64,000 nt of DNA from Yamagishiella unicocca (lineage: Eukaryota; Chlorophyta; Chlorophyceae; Chlamydomonadales; Volvocaceae), in the NCBI GenBank assembly GCA_003116995.1, contig BDSL01000017.1, positions 124,001 to 188,000 of the forward strand. The letters run 5' to 3'. The translations under genes were made by a program, and so were the position numbers. The notes beneath the pieces were generated by a model, which did no database searches, was not told where the DNA came from, and saw only the letters and a program-made list of their open reading frames with translations. Positions 22,901 through 36,249 of this stretch are shown here, in pieces (the stretch's first letter is position 1; every line of letters begins with the position of its first letter).

Positions 22901-25900
22901 CAGCAAGTAAGTACACGCGCGACCGCGGGTGGTAGCTGGTAGCTGGTAGGTGGAGCAGTGTGCATTCTGTCTATAGGCAGGAGCGAGGCGACAGCGGCTA
23001 CGTACGTAGGTAGGTTAGCAGAGCAGCTAGCTGCCGCTGATCTCTGCCGTTGATAGGCTGAGCAGTGGGGGCCAATTGCTCGTCGCCGTGTACACGAGCC
23101 CTCGTTCAAAACGCACGTCCTTTGGCGGCAGCGGTGGGCGTGCGTGTGCCTGGTGCGGCTGGCTTCGGAAACTCGCTGCGGCGCTACGCCAGTGACGAGC
23201 GTGGCCGCTATTTAGCACCGGTGCCGGTATCATAAGCACGGTCGGTATTATTGGCACGAATAAAGCGCTTACAATCCATTACGCTTAGTACTACAAACAC
23301 AGCCGAGCCGTACGTACCTTAGATGTGGTACCGTGGATGTAGTACGGCGCCCTCACGACGCCCGACACGGTGACCTGCGTGAATTGTGAAACGCGGCTGC
23401 CTCTCATCGCTATCATGAGGGGTATTACTGGCGCGCGTGCTGTCTAGGCGGTAACTTACTTCCGGCAATCGACTTATCCTTACATATTTCCAACTTTTGT
23501 GAGCCGAAATTTGCATTGGCGAAACGTTGCGCGCGTACGTGCGTGTGTGCGCGCGGTTCGCCCCATGCCTAGCTATCGATACGCGCGGTCGCTTGCTCCG
23601 TTGTTGCGTGGCTGTGCTGCGCTGCTGTCTATGTTTATTTACTCCGTCCCGGTAGGCTGCACTGCGCTGCGCTGCGCTGCGCTCGCGTTTGCGTGCGCAC
23701 TTACCTGGACCTTCCCCAGGCGCGAGCCCCAGGGCACCAGAATGAACACCAAGCCACCCAGCGGGTTGCCAGCGAAGGTGACGGCGGCGCCCAGTGGAAA
23801 GGTGCTGACGGCGTTTGGAATCCGCGCCCAGAGCTCCTTCCAGGTCAGGTCGTCCGTGTGCGCGCCGATCTGTTGGTTTAGCACGCAGGAAAGGAGACGG
23901 AAAACGGGCACGCGCATTGAACGAACATTATCGATAGCTCAAAGGGACATCATTGTCATTCACGGCGAGCAGTGCACTTTTGGCACGAGGACGAACCACA
24001 GCAAGCAAGCTTTCAAAGCATACGCAACCCCATGCGCGCGGGCGGGCCAGCCGGTTGTAAACTGCGGAAGCCACACATGCGTGCCAGCCAGCCAGTGGTG
24101 GCCGACATCATCAAGCGGGCGGGGTTGATGGCGGCGGCGCACATACACAAGCGCCGACGAGCAAGCGAGAGCGCACGCATGCAGGCATCGGACGAGCACG
24201 TGGGTAGGTAGCGGTGGGTAGGTAAGCACCTTCTTGGGCACCTTCCTTCCTTCCTGCTCGTTGCCTACTATCTACTGCCGGCGGCATCTCGGCAGAGGTT
24301 TCGTTCGGAGGTACCCTGCGTCTTCCGTTTGAGTGCGATCCAACACACACACGCACCTACCTGCACTCGCAGCCCCTTGTTGATGGCCGCCTTGGTCTTG
24401 ATGGTGACGGTTATTACCTGACCCGGCGGCGCATAGACGCCGGTGGAGCGCCAGACCGGGGCGCCAATGTCACCGTAGTCAGCGTGCGGGAGTGTTACGT
24501 TGTAGGTGCCGTTGATGGTCAGGCTGATGTTGACGGTGGGCGTGTTGGCGGGCGGCACGCCGGGGTAGGCCGCGGCGGAGCGCGACGGCTTCAAGCCAGT
24601 GATGTCGCTCCTGCGGATGCTCCAAGCGTCAATGGCAACCTGTACCACGCATTAATGTCATCACGCGGACGAGGGGCGTCGTAACTGGGGTGGGTGGGCG
24701 GGGGTACGGTTGGGAACGAGGAAACCCGGCGGAAATCAATGTACGGCAAGGTAGGGATTGCGGCGAGGTACGAACGAGAAGCTGGCTGCGTATGACGGCG
24801 CGCTGGCGCTGTAATTGGTAACGGTGGCAGCTGCCGAGGCGCTGGGTGGCACTCCTACCTCTTTCTAATGGGGAGCCCATACATACACCACCTTCATGTT
24901 TCTCACCCCCACGCACAACGCACCTATCCATGAGCGATCTCCATGGCATGTTTCCTTACTTGGTTCACAGACTCATGCATGGCCAAACAGGCGATCGCGA
25001 GGCACTCACATCGAGGACGTCCCCGGGATAGCCTGTCCTAGCCGCTAGGGGAGTGGCAGGCCCCACGGCAGCGCTGCTGGCGCCCGAGCGAGCCTTCTCC
25101 ACCAGGCTCCATACGCTGTCCAGCCCGCTGATGCTGCTCTTGGCGCGAGGTGGCAGGGTCCTCAGAAGCAGCTGCAGGGCCGTGTTCACTGCAGGGCAGC
25201 GCGAGGTGTCGCAAACAAAGAGGTCACCACGCTTGAGCTGATTTCACTACTCGAATAAACGAGTGGCCAAATGGTTTTGCAAGGGTGGCCGCTCCGTCTC
25301 AGGTCGCGACGAAAAAGGTGAGAGGCCACGTAGGTTCGTAGCTTATAAAATGCCACCTGACCGCGGTGCGTGTGATGAGGGTACCGTATGTGCACCGCAC
25401 TGAGGGCACCGTATGTGCCTTTGTGCTCCTGTATGCGCGCGCCACCGTTAGGCAGCAGCCACGGCCCCATGGAGCACAGCTTTCGAAACCGCAGCAGCAG
25501 CCAGCGCCCGAGCATACCTACCAACTAACACATCCATCTAACACGCGGCCACGTGTGCCAGCAGTGTACTCGCGTTGTAAGCTAGTAGGTAAGCTTAAGG
25601 TGCCGCCGTGCGCCGCGCGAAACGGTGCTAATGCCATGCAGCGCATGTAGTGAGGTAGGGACGCAGGATCTGTCAGTCGTCGCTGCTGCCCGCGATATAT
25701 GCGTACCCGTGGGGTAGTACAACGTGTCCGTAAACTTCGCTCCACCATTGTTTGCTGCCGCCAGGATGGTCTGTGATTGACCAAAGGCACCAGCAGTAGC
25801 AGGGGCAGCAGTGTCGTGGTCTCTGTTAGTTCGTAAGAACTTGCTGCTGGATGCATGTAGGAAGACCGTAGCATGACGTCGAGGCACCGGTGCCGCCGCC

Positions 25901-28900
25901 GCCGCAGGCCGTGCAAACCCGAACTCAGGTTATTGAGATCGGGTAGTATTGAAGCAATTCCCACGCAATTTCCGCGCTCCAGTCCCCAGGGCGAGGCAGC
26001 TTGCGCTGCCCAGCCATAAAAAATGATTCATGGCTACCCCGCCGAGCCAGCGCAGCCAGCAGCCAGCAGCCAGCGACACGATTGCTTATTATTACCCGGT
26101 CCGACGCACCAAAACCTTACGACGGATCCCCCTCCCCTGCCTGACCAAGCCCGCTCGCAGAAGCGTGTGCATGATGAACGGGCGTCGAGTTACATACAGC
26201 AGTGTGCAGAAACTGAACATACCCGTCCCACGTTCTCACCGCGTCATAGAGGGCGTTGTGGTACGGCCAACTGGCGGGCGGGGTTGAGGGTGCCGGCTGG
26301 TGGTGAACGCAGCAGGTGGCGGGCAGCGGAGGAGCCGGAGGGGTGCGCCGACCGGAGAGTTGGAGACGAACATCAAAACGTCAGGACGCAAATACATATA
26401 TAAAGAAAACCTGAAAATGTTGTTACGCCAAAACATAAAAGCAAACGACAGGCACACGCACCGCAGGAATGGCCAACATTGGCTGGGCTCGAATGGCTAG
26501 GCTGACGATCAGTTTGCGATGCGTGGCTGGAGTCCATGCGAAGTGGTTGGCGCTCGGAGATGGAGGGCTAAGTATGTATGTTGTCCCTACGTCCTCCTTG
26601 GAGTTTCATCGATCGTTGTGCTAGCTGTGTGGTGCTAAACCTCGCGGCCAAACCATACCTAACCATAAGCCCCACCTGGAAGCCATACTGGTAGTCGGTA
26701 GTGAGCACTAGACCCAATGGGAAAAGGATCTTGTTGACCGGCAGGTCGGTGTAGATGTTGGCGTCCGGGTGGCTTGCACCCCAGTTCCACGCATGGCCTG
26801 GGCGGCGGTGGTAGATAGGTCGCGAGGTAGGAGAAAGGTAGCGACGAAACAGTGGGAGGGAAGTCATTCGCGCCCCGCCTTATCCCGACGCAGGTTTGTG
26901 AGGGTTTGTGGCGTATGCCAGACACATACACAAACATATGCTGTCCCGTCACATACACACGCCGTGCAGTAACCATTCGGCTTCAGCTTCTGTTTCAGCT
27001 CTCCAGCTCTCATGTTTCAGAATGGAAAGGTCGAGATGGTTCAAACCGCCCGCCACGGCAGCATGACTAATAATAGTGGATACTTAAGGTCTGGAGCGCA
27101 CTGTAACAATTACAACAACGTAAGCCACATGGAAACGATGGAGCGGCGAAAACAAGCAAACAGCTCGCAGTTCTGACGCTGATGGTACACGTGGACATGC
27201 TCGACTGAATCCCTCCGTGCAGCCTCCCGAGCAGGCACGCACCAGCAACCATCAGTCCCTTCCCCGGCAGGTTCATAAACTTGAGGAACGCAGCCACTTG
27301 GTCGGGGGTGTAATCGATGTAGGAATCAATCCTGCGTGATTGTGTGTGAGAGTGTGTGTGAGTGTGTGTGTAGGGGGGGCGGCCGCCGCACAATTGAATA
27401 CAAGGCACGAACCTGACGTACGTACGTTGCGCGTGCAAGCGGGGGGCGGTTAGTTGCGACAGGGGGGTAGGTGTGCCCGATTGCTGCTGCGATCCATTCT
27501 GGAATCGTTTCCAACGCAACGCCACACTCGCGTCGATACGTCTGCTGCCCGAACAGGTCGGTAGATTGGTGCACGCTAGATCGGGCGCTCCGGTGATGGA
27601 TGGCTTGGTTCAACGCAAGGAGCTAGCGAGGCGGGGCCGCCGCTAGTTGGCGCCGCCCTAACTATAAGTGGCAAGGTGCGATCGATTGATTGCCTGCTGG
27701 TAGGCACCATGGCAGAGCAGAAAATGCCGCAAACAAGCGTTTCTACCTCGCTGCTGTGCCAGCCATTCAATTGTGGTGAGAGTACGCGTGTTTCGGAAAG
27801 GCGCTGATCCGCTAGCTGTACGGATACCTGCTACTGCTAGATCACGTGGCCCTCGCTCGCTGCTGGCTTCACGTGGCCCCCACGCACATCATCACGGGGC
27901 CCTCGCTTCAAGAATGAAGCCCCGCCCAACGGACGTACCACATGATGTCGATGTCCGTCCAGGGCGCCCCCGCAACGAAAACATCGAGGTCAATGTAGCC
28001 GCCGCTGACCGTCAGCGGATATGAACTGAGGGACGAAAGCAGCTGTATGCATGTATGTAAAGCGGCAGCAGCGACGACGGCGGTGGGGACAGAATTAACT
28101 TTCAGACTGGTACTTCGTTGCCTGGACACTCATCGGTCCCGGAAATAAAGAACGCATGATAGACCAGAACGATGCGGCTGGTCCACCCCGCCGTCTTACG
28201 TACACGCACGTTATTAGTCTGCTGTCCGTGTGCGCTCGCTTTGTTCAAATTCGTGTGCATGTAAATCTATGTGAAGTACATTAACCTTGAGCCTGCCCGT
28301 CTGGAAAGCAGCCGCGAGGTAGCGGCAGGCCGACCACGCGTGCTCTTGCTACCATCGACATACAGCCTCGTCCTCACCCCGCTACGCTCGAGAGCAGCCA
28401 GCAGCCAAGCAACCGTCAGTCAACAGGTAGATAGCTGGACGGATGATCCGCTACCCAACGTACGAGCCATCCAACCAGCACACCTGTCCGATGCTGGTCA
28501 AAGCCGTGCCGGGGATGCTCCATGCCGCCACACTTGGCGCCGCCAGCCGGATGTAAGAGCGGTTGGTCTGTTTGGCATCCGCCAGCCAGCGGAAGGCGTT
28601 GACGGCCAGCCGATCCCATGCGTCGCCTTTTGAACAGCAGCCTACGAACGTGCCGGTGAGAAATGCGACATGGCTTGATGTAGATAGCAGTCATTTGAGG
28701 GTGTAAAGTTTTATAGGGCTTTATTTTTTGGCTTAGCCAAGGTTCCGCATGATGAGTACATATGAGCAAAGGGATGGCGAGGAGGCAGCAAGCCACCAGC
28801 GCCGATTGACATGTAGCACAGCGTGTCGCCAGCAGCGACCGCGCACATGGGTGCGTGGCAAGAAGCGCGGTGCAAGGCTTCAAGCACGCCTGGGAGGGCT

Positions 28901-29570
28901 GCGTGCTTTGCGCTGCAGCCAATCAACGGCCCCGTGCAGATCGCGGATGGTCGTTTTAATGGGCCAATGCTGGTCATCATGCTGTGCTACACGAGAGGCG
29001 GTGCTACAAGCCATGAGGAGCTGTCCAAAGCGCATTCTTTACCAATAATTGCGTGCGCAAGTAAGCCCGCACTGAGGACGTGCGCCCGTGGCAGGGGCCA
29101 TATGTTGTTCCCGTGTGGAATCCCCTTCCGAGCAAGCCGTGCATCGGCACGCATGCACCTGTGCTTACGAGCTTCTGCGTTAACCGCTGACCCGTGAAAC
29201 TGTACTGAAAATGAACAGCCCGGACGACGCGTAGCGCACCACTCGGCGGTTCGATTCACTCACCGGAAATAATTCCCTCGTGACCAAAGGCCACCAGCCG
29301 GCTGGTTGACGCAAGCTGCACAGCGGCCACAACCGGCAGCGGTGTGGTGTCGTCCGCGCCCAACGCGATCGGGAAGCCGGTTGGTGCCCAAATGACGTAG
29401 GGTGAGGCATAGGCGGAGCGGGGATAACTTCCTTTGACGCCCTTCAGCAGGGCTGGGAGCGAGGCCGTGTACACGTCACGCAACGACGCAGCAGCTGTTA
29501 CCAGGTGCGGCAGCGCACAATTAACGGAGAGCAGTACCAATAATATGCCGGATTCACGACGTAGGTTCAT
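19910..29570 (-). CDS. M60-family (enhancin/TCAF-like) secreted metallopeptidase, copy B (complete)
   Basis: Twenty exons join in perfect phase into 816 aa: 29570-29264, 28626-28464, 28106-27939, 27331-27243, 26797-26676, 26296-26240, 25770-25707, 25188-25010, 24639-24361, 23869-23705, 23374-23318, 22885-22799, 22692-22584, 22200-22112, 21844-21818, 21461-21348, 21041-20895, 20668-20594, 20253-20208 and 20016-19910 (TAG). An N-terminal signal peptide (residues 1 to about 28) points to secretion. RLVAFGHEG (91-99) belongs to the N-terminal accessory region. STGVYAPPGQVITVTI and NPLGG (511-515) mark the M60 beta-rich part, and GGWMHSGYPI precedes the catalytic helix. The zinc site is HELGH (663-667), with Glu681 as the likely third ligand (H-E-x2-H-x13-E). 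The C-terminus reads GVNLIPFYTKWGFP. M60 enzymes (gluzincins) cleave glycoproteins; in an alga the target could be matrix or prey/bacterial glycoprotein, which is inference. Confidence 0.9.
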
Positions 29571-30660
29571 CTTTCAGCCACCTTGGTGCCGGCGGAACCA
29601 GCGCGGCACCTGTGCACCGCTACTGTCCCGTACAAATGCCGCCAACGCGACGATGCGAGAAGTATAAGCGAAGACTGGGCTTTTTTTACAACCGCAGTAA
29701 ATAGGTTGAGGCTTACTATAACGTTGTGGCAGCCCGCATATGTTTACACAAATGCGGGCCCTATGCGGCCTACCTCAGGTACTCGCCAGATGACGAGTGG
29801 AAGTGCAACTAAGAAACGGGTACTTTGTTACGAATTGTTTGATGGTGACTTTACAAAACATCTAGGTACTGCGTCAGTGCGCGTGTCAGTAACGGCAAGG
29901 ACACCGCCGGCCATTCGTACTATCCACGTTTCTTTCAAAAATGGCCAATCCAACAAATCACTTTCTCGCCTTGGAACTGATTCATCCACCTCCATCCGCG
30001 AAGAAATGCCGTACGATGCTCCTTTGTCAGTGGGCTGGAGGTGCCTTTCCAGAGATGGATGCTTTTCTGATGAACCCCTTCCAAAATATCGGTAACCTGG
30101 TCCTGGGTATGGGTACGCAAGCACACAGCCCGCCACTTTGTAATGCAACGGGCATCGGATCACTTGCTCCATCATTCATTGCTTCAATGACGTTGGCGTC
30201 CAAAATTGTGTTGAGTGGACATTATTATCGTACCTTTGTTGAATCTTTCGCGACAGACTGGGTTCGTCCTGTTTCTTTTGGGCGGGCTGCCGTGAAAAGC
30301 GCGTTCGTAACGCACGGCGGAAAAATGTTCCGCAGTCGCCAGCTACAAACAAACCTAGCATAAATGTTTGACATATAATTTACATTTCCCTAATACGACA
30401 CGTTATCCAATTTTACGCCTCGCGTTTATTACGTGATTCGATCGGCGTTCTGGACGATAGCAAGGCCGCATTTCCTGAGAGCACGGCGCAGAAAGGTTGA
30501 AACACGAGCGAAGTACTCAGTAGCCGTGTTCCCACACCAAATGCCCGTGTTCACGGCAACCTGTACTCAATTTGCACGCGCACGGTTCTTGTTAGCTCCT
30601 GGCATTTCCTGTATCTGTTAGGTGCTGGACGGACCCTGCGTGACCCTGTGCGTCGATCTA
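29571..30660. other. Upstream flank of M60 copy B and unassigned spacer
   Basis: Up to about 29915 this mirrors the flank of copy A. Beyond that, a 140-codon plus frame (29941-30363) has no family resemblance and no supporting context. No gene called. Confidence 0.4.
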
Positions 30661-32340
30661 GAAATAGCTACGTAAGGTAGCACGATGACGCATGCAGCTA
30701 GATGGTAATACTGGCCCATTGAGCGGTTCCGCATCCTCCTGTTTTTCGGACATGAGGGAAAACTCACGGAAAGTCCAGCGGTAGTAGGTGGCGGCGGCGA
30801 GTAGCCGCCTGTAGCCGCAATGCATGTATGCGGTGCGGCGGGTCTCCGGACCGACGAGCTCTTTCACGCACATAGAGGGAACCGGCGCGCCGCCAGCCGC
30901 CTCCAGTGCGCCCAGGATTTTCGGTGCCAAGCGGGCTTTCCCCTCGGCAGCATCAATTCTGGAGCTGCCGGCCGGTGGCTCAAGCTGTCGTTGACCAAAT
31001 GGCCGTAAGGGTGGGCGCGGGCGTGTCCCGGGGTCAAGTGTGGTTGGTGCTGGCCCATTCATTCCGGGGGCGCAGCAATGTGTCTGGGACGGCGCGGTGC
31101 TGGCGGCTGTCAGTGCGATGGCGGCTGGGCGGCGGTACATGGCGGCTGCTTTTGAAGGCGTCGGATGGGGTCTCCCCTTGTGTCAGTTTGGGGGATCGCG
31201 CGATTCGGTGTGGGGTAGTGAATTTTGGTCCTGTTTGCGGTGGTTCGAGGCACTAGGGATTTGTCTAAGGGGTGTATAAAACCCGTTTTACGCAACGGGA
31301 CAGGATAGTTGGCGCATGGTCGTCGGACACCAATTTTGTGGGCGCATGCTGGAGCACTGGAACTGACTACCGGCAAATCTGTGGAGGCGGCCTGTCGGAG
31401 CTGTGTAAAAGAAAAGAAATAGAAAAAGAATAAGCAAAAGCGCGGTGACGTGCATTGGGCGCGGCGAGGCGATTGGCGGTGCAGCCCGGCGCCCTGCCCG
31501 GATACCGACCGTTGTTAGCGGCGTGAGATGCCAGCAGCGAACGTCCCGGACCGTCCCGTGTCTTGAACCGCGCCGCCGTGCCGTTTGGGAAACCGCGGTA
31601 ACAGCAAGGGTCGCAAACGCACGCGCACAGCGGCAAAACAAAACGGACAAGACATACAAAGTCTAAATGCCTTACGCGGCCGGAGGACCCACCTGGCCAG
31701 AGCGGAAGGTAGTTAGCGACGTCCGTCATCGCGAAGCATGCGTGAGGGGTAATGGCGAGAAGTGTTAGGACAGACGGGAGAGGGGAGACAGGTTAGCGGA
31801 GGTACAGGGGACAAAACAACGAAGAGTCTGAGGCGGCGCGGTGAAAGAGAAGGAGTTGACAGTCAGTCCGCCGGATATGGCCGGCGGGGTACGGCGCGAG
31901 GTAGTACGGCTGGACGCGCGGAGGAGCGGATGGGTTGTGAACGTGTGGGGATGTATTAGTCATAAAACTGTTAAGGCTGTTGGGAGAGTACGTGGGTTGG
32001 GATGTAGGAGGGGGCCAGTGTGCGGTCCGTGGGAGACGGATCCCCACGACACTGCGACACTGACAAGGGGTGGGGAGGGGTTGGTCCCCACCACCCTTCG
32101 TTCAGGGCCGCCTAGTATGTGTTAGCCCTGCACCCAATTGCGAGGGGTCGGATTAGATCCCGGCTGGCTGGTGCTCCTGCGGGAGCTCCCTTTTTGCTCC
32201 TCCTTACTTCGGGCTGGGTGCTGGTCCGTTGTGTGGGGAATTTTCTTGGGTCTCAGGTGGGAGGCTTCTGTTCGGCTAGCTTGTTGGGGCGCTCTGATGG
32301 TTGTTCGCTGCTTGAACTACGATCATTTAGGCTACGTCCC
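30661..32340. mobile_element. Repeat-derived region, remnants of unknown elements
   Basis: A minus frame (31140-30658, 160 aa; RTAYMHCGYRRLLAAATYYRW) and several overlapping plus frames look like decayed transposon coding sequence. A motif near 31275 (ATAAAACCCGTTTTACGCAACGGGACAGGATAG) resembles the short element found in the introns of the NLR-like gene. No intact gene can be supported. Confidence 0.35.
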
Positions 32341-32530
32341 CCAAGGTGATTGGTGCCACTGTTTGTTCTCTGCCCCCTTGGTCGGGATTTTTGGCGGTCT
32401 GCCATATCTCAGTCGGCCAGTGTGTTCTCCTTCCTGCGTCTCTTTCAGTGTCAGGTGATGCGCCCGATGGCTCTACCTTCTGGTCTGGGGCCAACTGTAA
32501 CAGTTACGGTACTACTCCCGGCGGATAGCC
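32341..32530 (+). repeat. Dispersed repeat family member
   Basis: Plus-strand copy of the family seen at 18170 and 19560. It contains CCCCTTGGTCGGGATTTTTG, GTCGGCCAG, CTGCGTCTCTTTCAGTGTCA and ends GGTCTGGGGCCAACTGTAAC, which includes a TGTAA motif. Confidence 0.65.
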
Positions 32531-34500
32531 CCCGTCGACTGCCGTAGGCAGGCTGGGATGTGTGTATGAACTAGGCATGAAGCTTCACTGGATGGCTGGA
32601 TGGGGCGTTGATCGCCATATCGCGTGCACTTACTTATTACGCGTAGCACGTCTGTGTGCTGTAACATTTATTCGTCCGCCAGCCAGCGGCTGCCTAGCAG
32701 TGCGGCGCAGGGTCACGAGGGACGGCTCGGTGCTGCCAAAAAGTGCAAGGTGAATCTTATTACCTACTCCCTAGATAACGACGGAGTGCCTGCACAGCCG
32801 CCGAACCGGCGAGCGTGCATTTCCTGATTGTAAGAAAACACATGGCGCCTATCGCACGTACACGTATGGCACCTACCTTGATTGACCCCACGAACTCCCC
32901 CAACATAGCTAGGTAGGCCTACCTTTGTAGCGCGTGCACGATCATTAACGTATGAGGACACAGAGGACACAAACATATCCTAGCTACGTACCGGATGTAC
33001 TAATAACACCCTTACGTCGTGCGCGCGGGTACCCTATCCACCAACGAATAACCCATCATGAGTAACAAGGACACGTACCTACACTGCTACGATACGCACA
33101 TAGGAAATCAGAACAGCAGGCACAATGAGCACAATGCGCATGGCTCGCACGTACCCGCACATACACACACCACCCACCGACGAATACATGGAGCAACGAC
33201 AGCAAGCAATCAATGTAGCACGCAGCAGCTGACGTAGAAACGGCCGAAAGCTCGCTCTACTTATCAAATATGCATTTACGTAGAATAAAGCCCACCGACC
33301 TATTGATACTGCACTGCACGTACGCTTACACACCGACAGCAAGCAGTGTACGTTTAAATCGCCAAGCAACCACAGTTACTGCATATTGCGCTCGGCTACT
33401 CCGTTAATACGCATAGCCAGCAGCTAGCAGGTACGTACATGCAAAGCGTGGACGCCCTGTATGCATGTGCCGACACACACAGAAATAAACACCTTCGTGC
33501 CTTTCCAGCCCGACTGGTAAAATTAAATACTTCATCCGCGCGCTACATACACTAATAATTGCTATGCTGCCATCCAGCCATGACGACCGATGGTTGTTGA
33601 CGACTCGACTTGGTTGCTTGCGTGCGACGCCTACACATATGCGTGTGCCTCTTGCTTGATTACCCGTCGTGTATGCATCTATTTCTACGTACATACACAG
33701 CAACAGCAAGTTCTTACGGTACGTACTCAGCATGTGTTCCGTCGACAGAGATCATTTCCAAGATCACACCGCGTGCCGTGCGCCGCGCGCGTGCGCCGCA
33801 CACCGCCGTGCGCCGCACACCGCGTGCCGTGCGCCGCGCGCGTGCACATAGATGGACGGAAGCAGCACGGACGGAAGCAACGAAGCGGGGTTATTACGTA
33901 CCCTTGCATTTGCACAACCGACGGACCATTTTTGCAAGCTACCCTAGCGGTCCCGGCTAGCCAGCCACCGACCCTACGTACTAGAAGCAAAACGTTTGCA
34001 TACTTAGGTGCTCTTCCTAGGGCAGGTGTGCGTGAGCTCCATCCGATCGATACGTAGAATCTAGCAAGACAGATAGCTAGCTCATAATATTGTTGCCTGC
34101 TCTTTACATAGATAGCCAGGTAGATAGCTACCTAATTCCTCCAGCCATGCGACGCGACGCACGTTATTACTTGGACGACGGCTTAGGAGGTCGGATGATC
34201 TTGCACCTGGACGAGACGGTAGGGGTACGGGTGGAGCTATTCAGATTTTGACGAGCGACGCGCACATAGCCATGTCAGGCCAAACAGTCCTGAAAATTGA
34301 TGTCGGCGATGGACAAGTGCGGTGGATGTAGCGTGGGGCATGTATGAGAAAAGTAGTTTCACCGGTACGTTTGATCGATGCCATAGATAGCATTGTACTG
34401 CCGATTAAGGATCACATGTACTCAGGAGGTCCAGGAGGATCACAGATACGTACTACACAGGTATCTACTAAATGTAGCTAGCTAGCTGTATGGCGGCTTG
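32531..34500. other. AT-richer spacer without supported gene
   Basis: Short frames only, with dispersed GTACGTAC and TAGCTAGC runs like those in the M60 introns. A small CG-rich tandem tract (GCGCCGCACACCGC-like) lies at 33770-33845. No splice-consistent coding signal seen. Confidence 0.4.
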
Positions 34501-34598
34501 CTGTCATGTAAACATCATTTGTTTACAGGCGAGTACATTCAGGCACATACACGATCGAGTCAGCATGCTACATACGTACGCGCGCACATCCCATACAT

Positions 34599-36224
34599 AC
34601 CATTGCGCCTTGCACTCCTCAATGTTCTGCTGGAGTGCTTGGTTCTTGTAGGCTTCGCCCTTACCACCAGCAGCAGCAGGCATTCGCCGCACGCTGCTGC
34701 GGCGGCGGTGGACCTTCGAGCGCTCAATGCTGGCGACCTCCTCGGATGCTGCTAAAGCAGACACCCTGCCCTGCTGCTGATGATGACACGCTGCAGCAGC
34801 ACGAGGCAGCAGCGCCGTGCCGTTGCCCTGCTGCTGCAACAGCTGACGGCTGACTCTGTACCAAACATTCATACACCGCGGAAGAGCAGCCACAGTTGCC
34901 AGGGAGAGGCAGGCCTGCAGCACCATCAGACTAAATCGGTTGCCACGTGTCCTCACATGCCGCTGCTCAATTGGTATCGCCGATTGCAGCTGCACCTGCT
35001 GCTGCTGCTGCTGGGGCTGCTCGAATCCCGACCCCTGCTGCTCCCACGGCGGCCCAGCTGACTCTTCCTCAGGCCGCCCCTGCTGTCCCGGCTCTTGGCC
35101 CTGCTGATCTGCTTGCCCCTGCTGCTGCTCCTGCTCCCTCCCAAAATCTGGCGCCACCGTTACTACTTCTACTGCGGCCACTACACAACCCTGCCTCGGC
35201 TCCTGCTCTGCTGGCTGGCCCTCATGGTGATCCACCACCTGATCATCTATCTCATGTGTCTGGTCTTGCTGCAGCTGCTCAACATGCTCACCACCCGCCT
35301 CCTCCGCCGCCGCCGCCGCCATCTGCACCAGTTCTTCCTGCTGGCGGCAGGCGACGTCACGTGTATGCGAAGGCTGCTGCTGCTCCCGCACCTGTTCGTG
35401 ATGGGGCTCTGCTGCTGGCTCGTAGTAGGCTACTGCCAATGCAGGAGGCGACGACGTCATGGGTAGTTGCCGCTCACCAGCAGATACCTGCTGCGGGCGC
35501 CCTTGCCATTCCTGCTGCTCACCAGCAGATACCTGCTGCGGGCGCCCTTGCCATTCCTGCTGCTCCCGCTCCTGCTGCACCTCCGGTAGCAATGGTACGG
35601 TTTGCTCGTTCGGTTCTGTTAACCCGTCCAGCAGCTCCTCCTGCTGCATCGCTGTCGTCATCGTGGCCTCCGCTGCAGCAGCTGCTGGTGGAGCCAGGAA
35701 TGGCAGTAGCTGCATGGACGACTGCCCAAGCAGCTCCCGTTGTACTCCCTGCGCCTGCTCTTGGTCTTGTACTTGCTGTTGGGCCAGCAGGTCCAGCGCC
35801 GCCAATGATGAGCATGGCGATCCTTGCTCATCATACACCTGCTGCTGCTGCTGCTGAGGCGGCGGCGGCGGCGGGGGTGGGGGTAGCGGTGGCGGTGGTG
35901 GGGACTGCTCCACGTGCTTCTGCCGCTGCTGCTTCGGCGGCTCCCCGCCGCCCAGCATTTGCGTTGATAAGTTAATCCCCGGCAACGCTTGCTCGTATAC
36001 ACGCTGTTCCACTTGCTCTAAAACGGTGATGGGAGCCTGCCGTTTCACCTGTGGCTGGTGCTGCGCCTGCGCCAGCACCTGCACCTGCTGCTTTTCCGGA
36101 ATGGAACACTTCTTTGCTGCTGCTGCGTTCTCCTGCGCGTGCGCGTCCACACGTTGCTTTTGCGATTTCTTCCGTGGCTCGTCGCCAACGCCTCCGAACG
36201 CGTCATCATGCAGTTGCCCCTGCG
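34599..36224 (-). CDS. Gln-rich low-complexity protein, single long exon (partial)
   Basis: A long minus-strand frame is open from about 36249 to 34504, but it has no ATG at its start. The natural boundary is an acceptor (CTACCCCGCAG) just before 36224. A GTATGT donor near 34598 suggests it is an internal exon of about 540 codons. It is dominated by Gln (QQQQQQ runs, EQQEWQGRPQQVSAGE repeated twice in tandem) plus one [16 protein letters not shown] tract. A short hydrophobic stretch (MVLQACLSLATVAAL) lies near the end. No domain is recognised. Gln-rich tracts are common in algal transcriptional or RNA-binding regulators, but nothing here proves a role. The flanking exons were not found. Confidence 0.45.
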
Positions 36225-36249
36225 GGGTAGATCGGCAACGAAGGGACAA

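Noticed and set aside
33760..33860. Possible structured RNA in the CG-rich palindromic tract
   Set aside because: Tandem GCGCCGCACACCGC units explain the self-complementarity; no conserved RNA signature seen.
34947..35975. 342-codon Ala/Pro-rich plus-strand frame
   Set aside because: Antisense of the Gln-rich exon; CAG/CTG richness opens both strands. The minus strand has the acceptor and donor signals.
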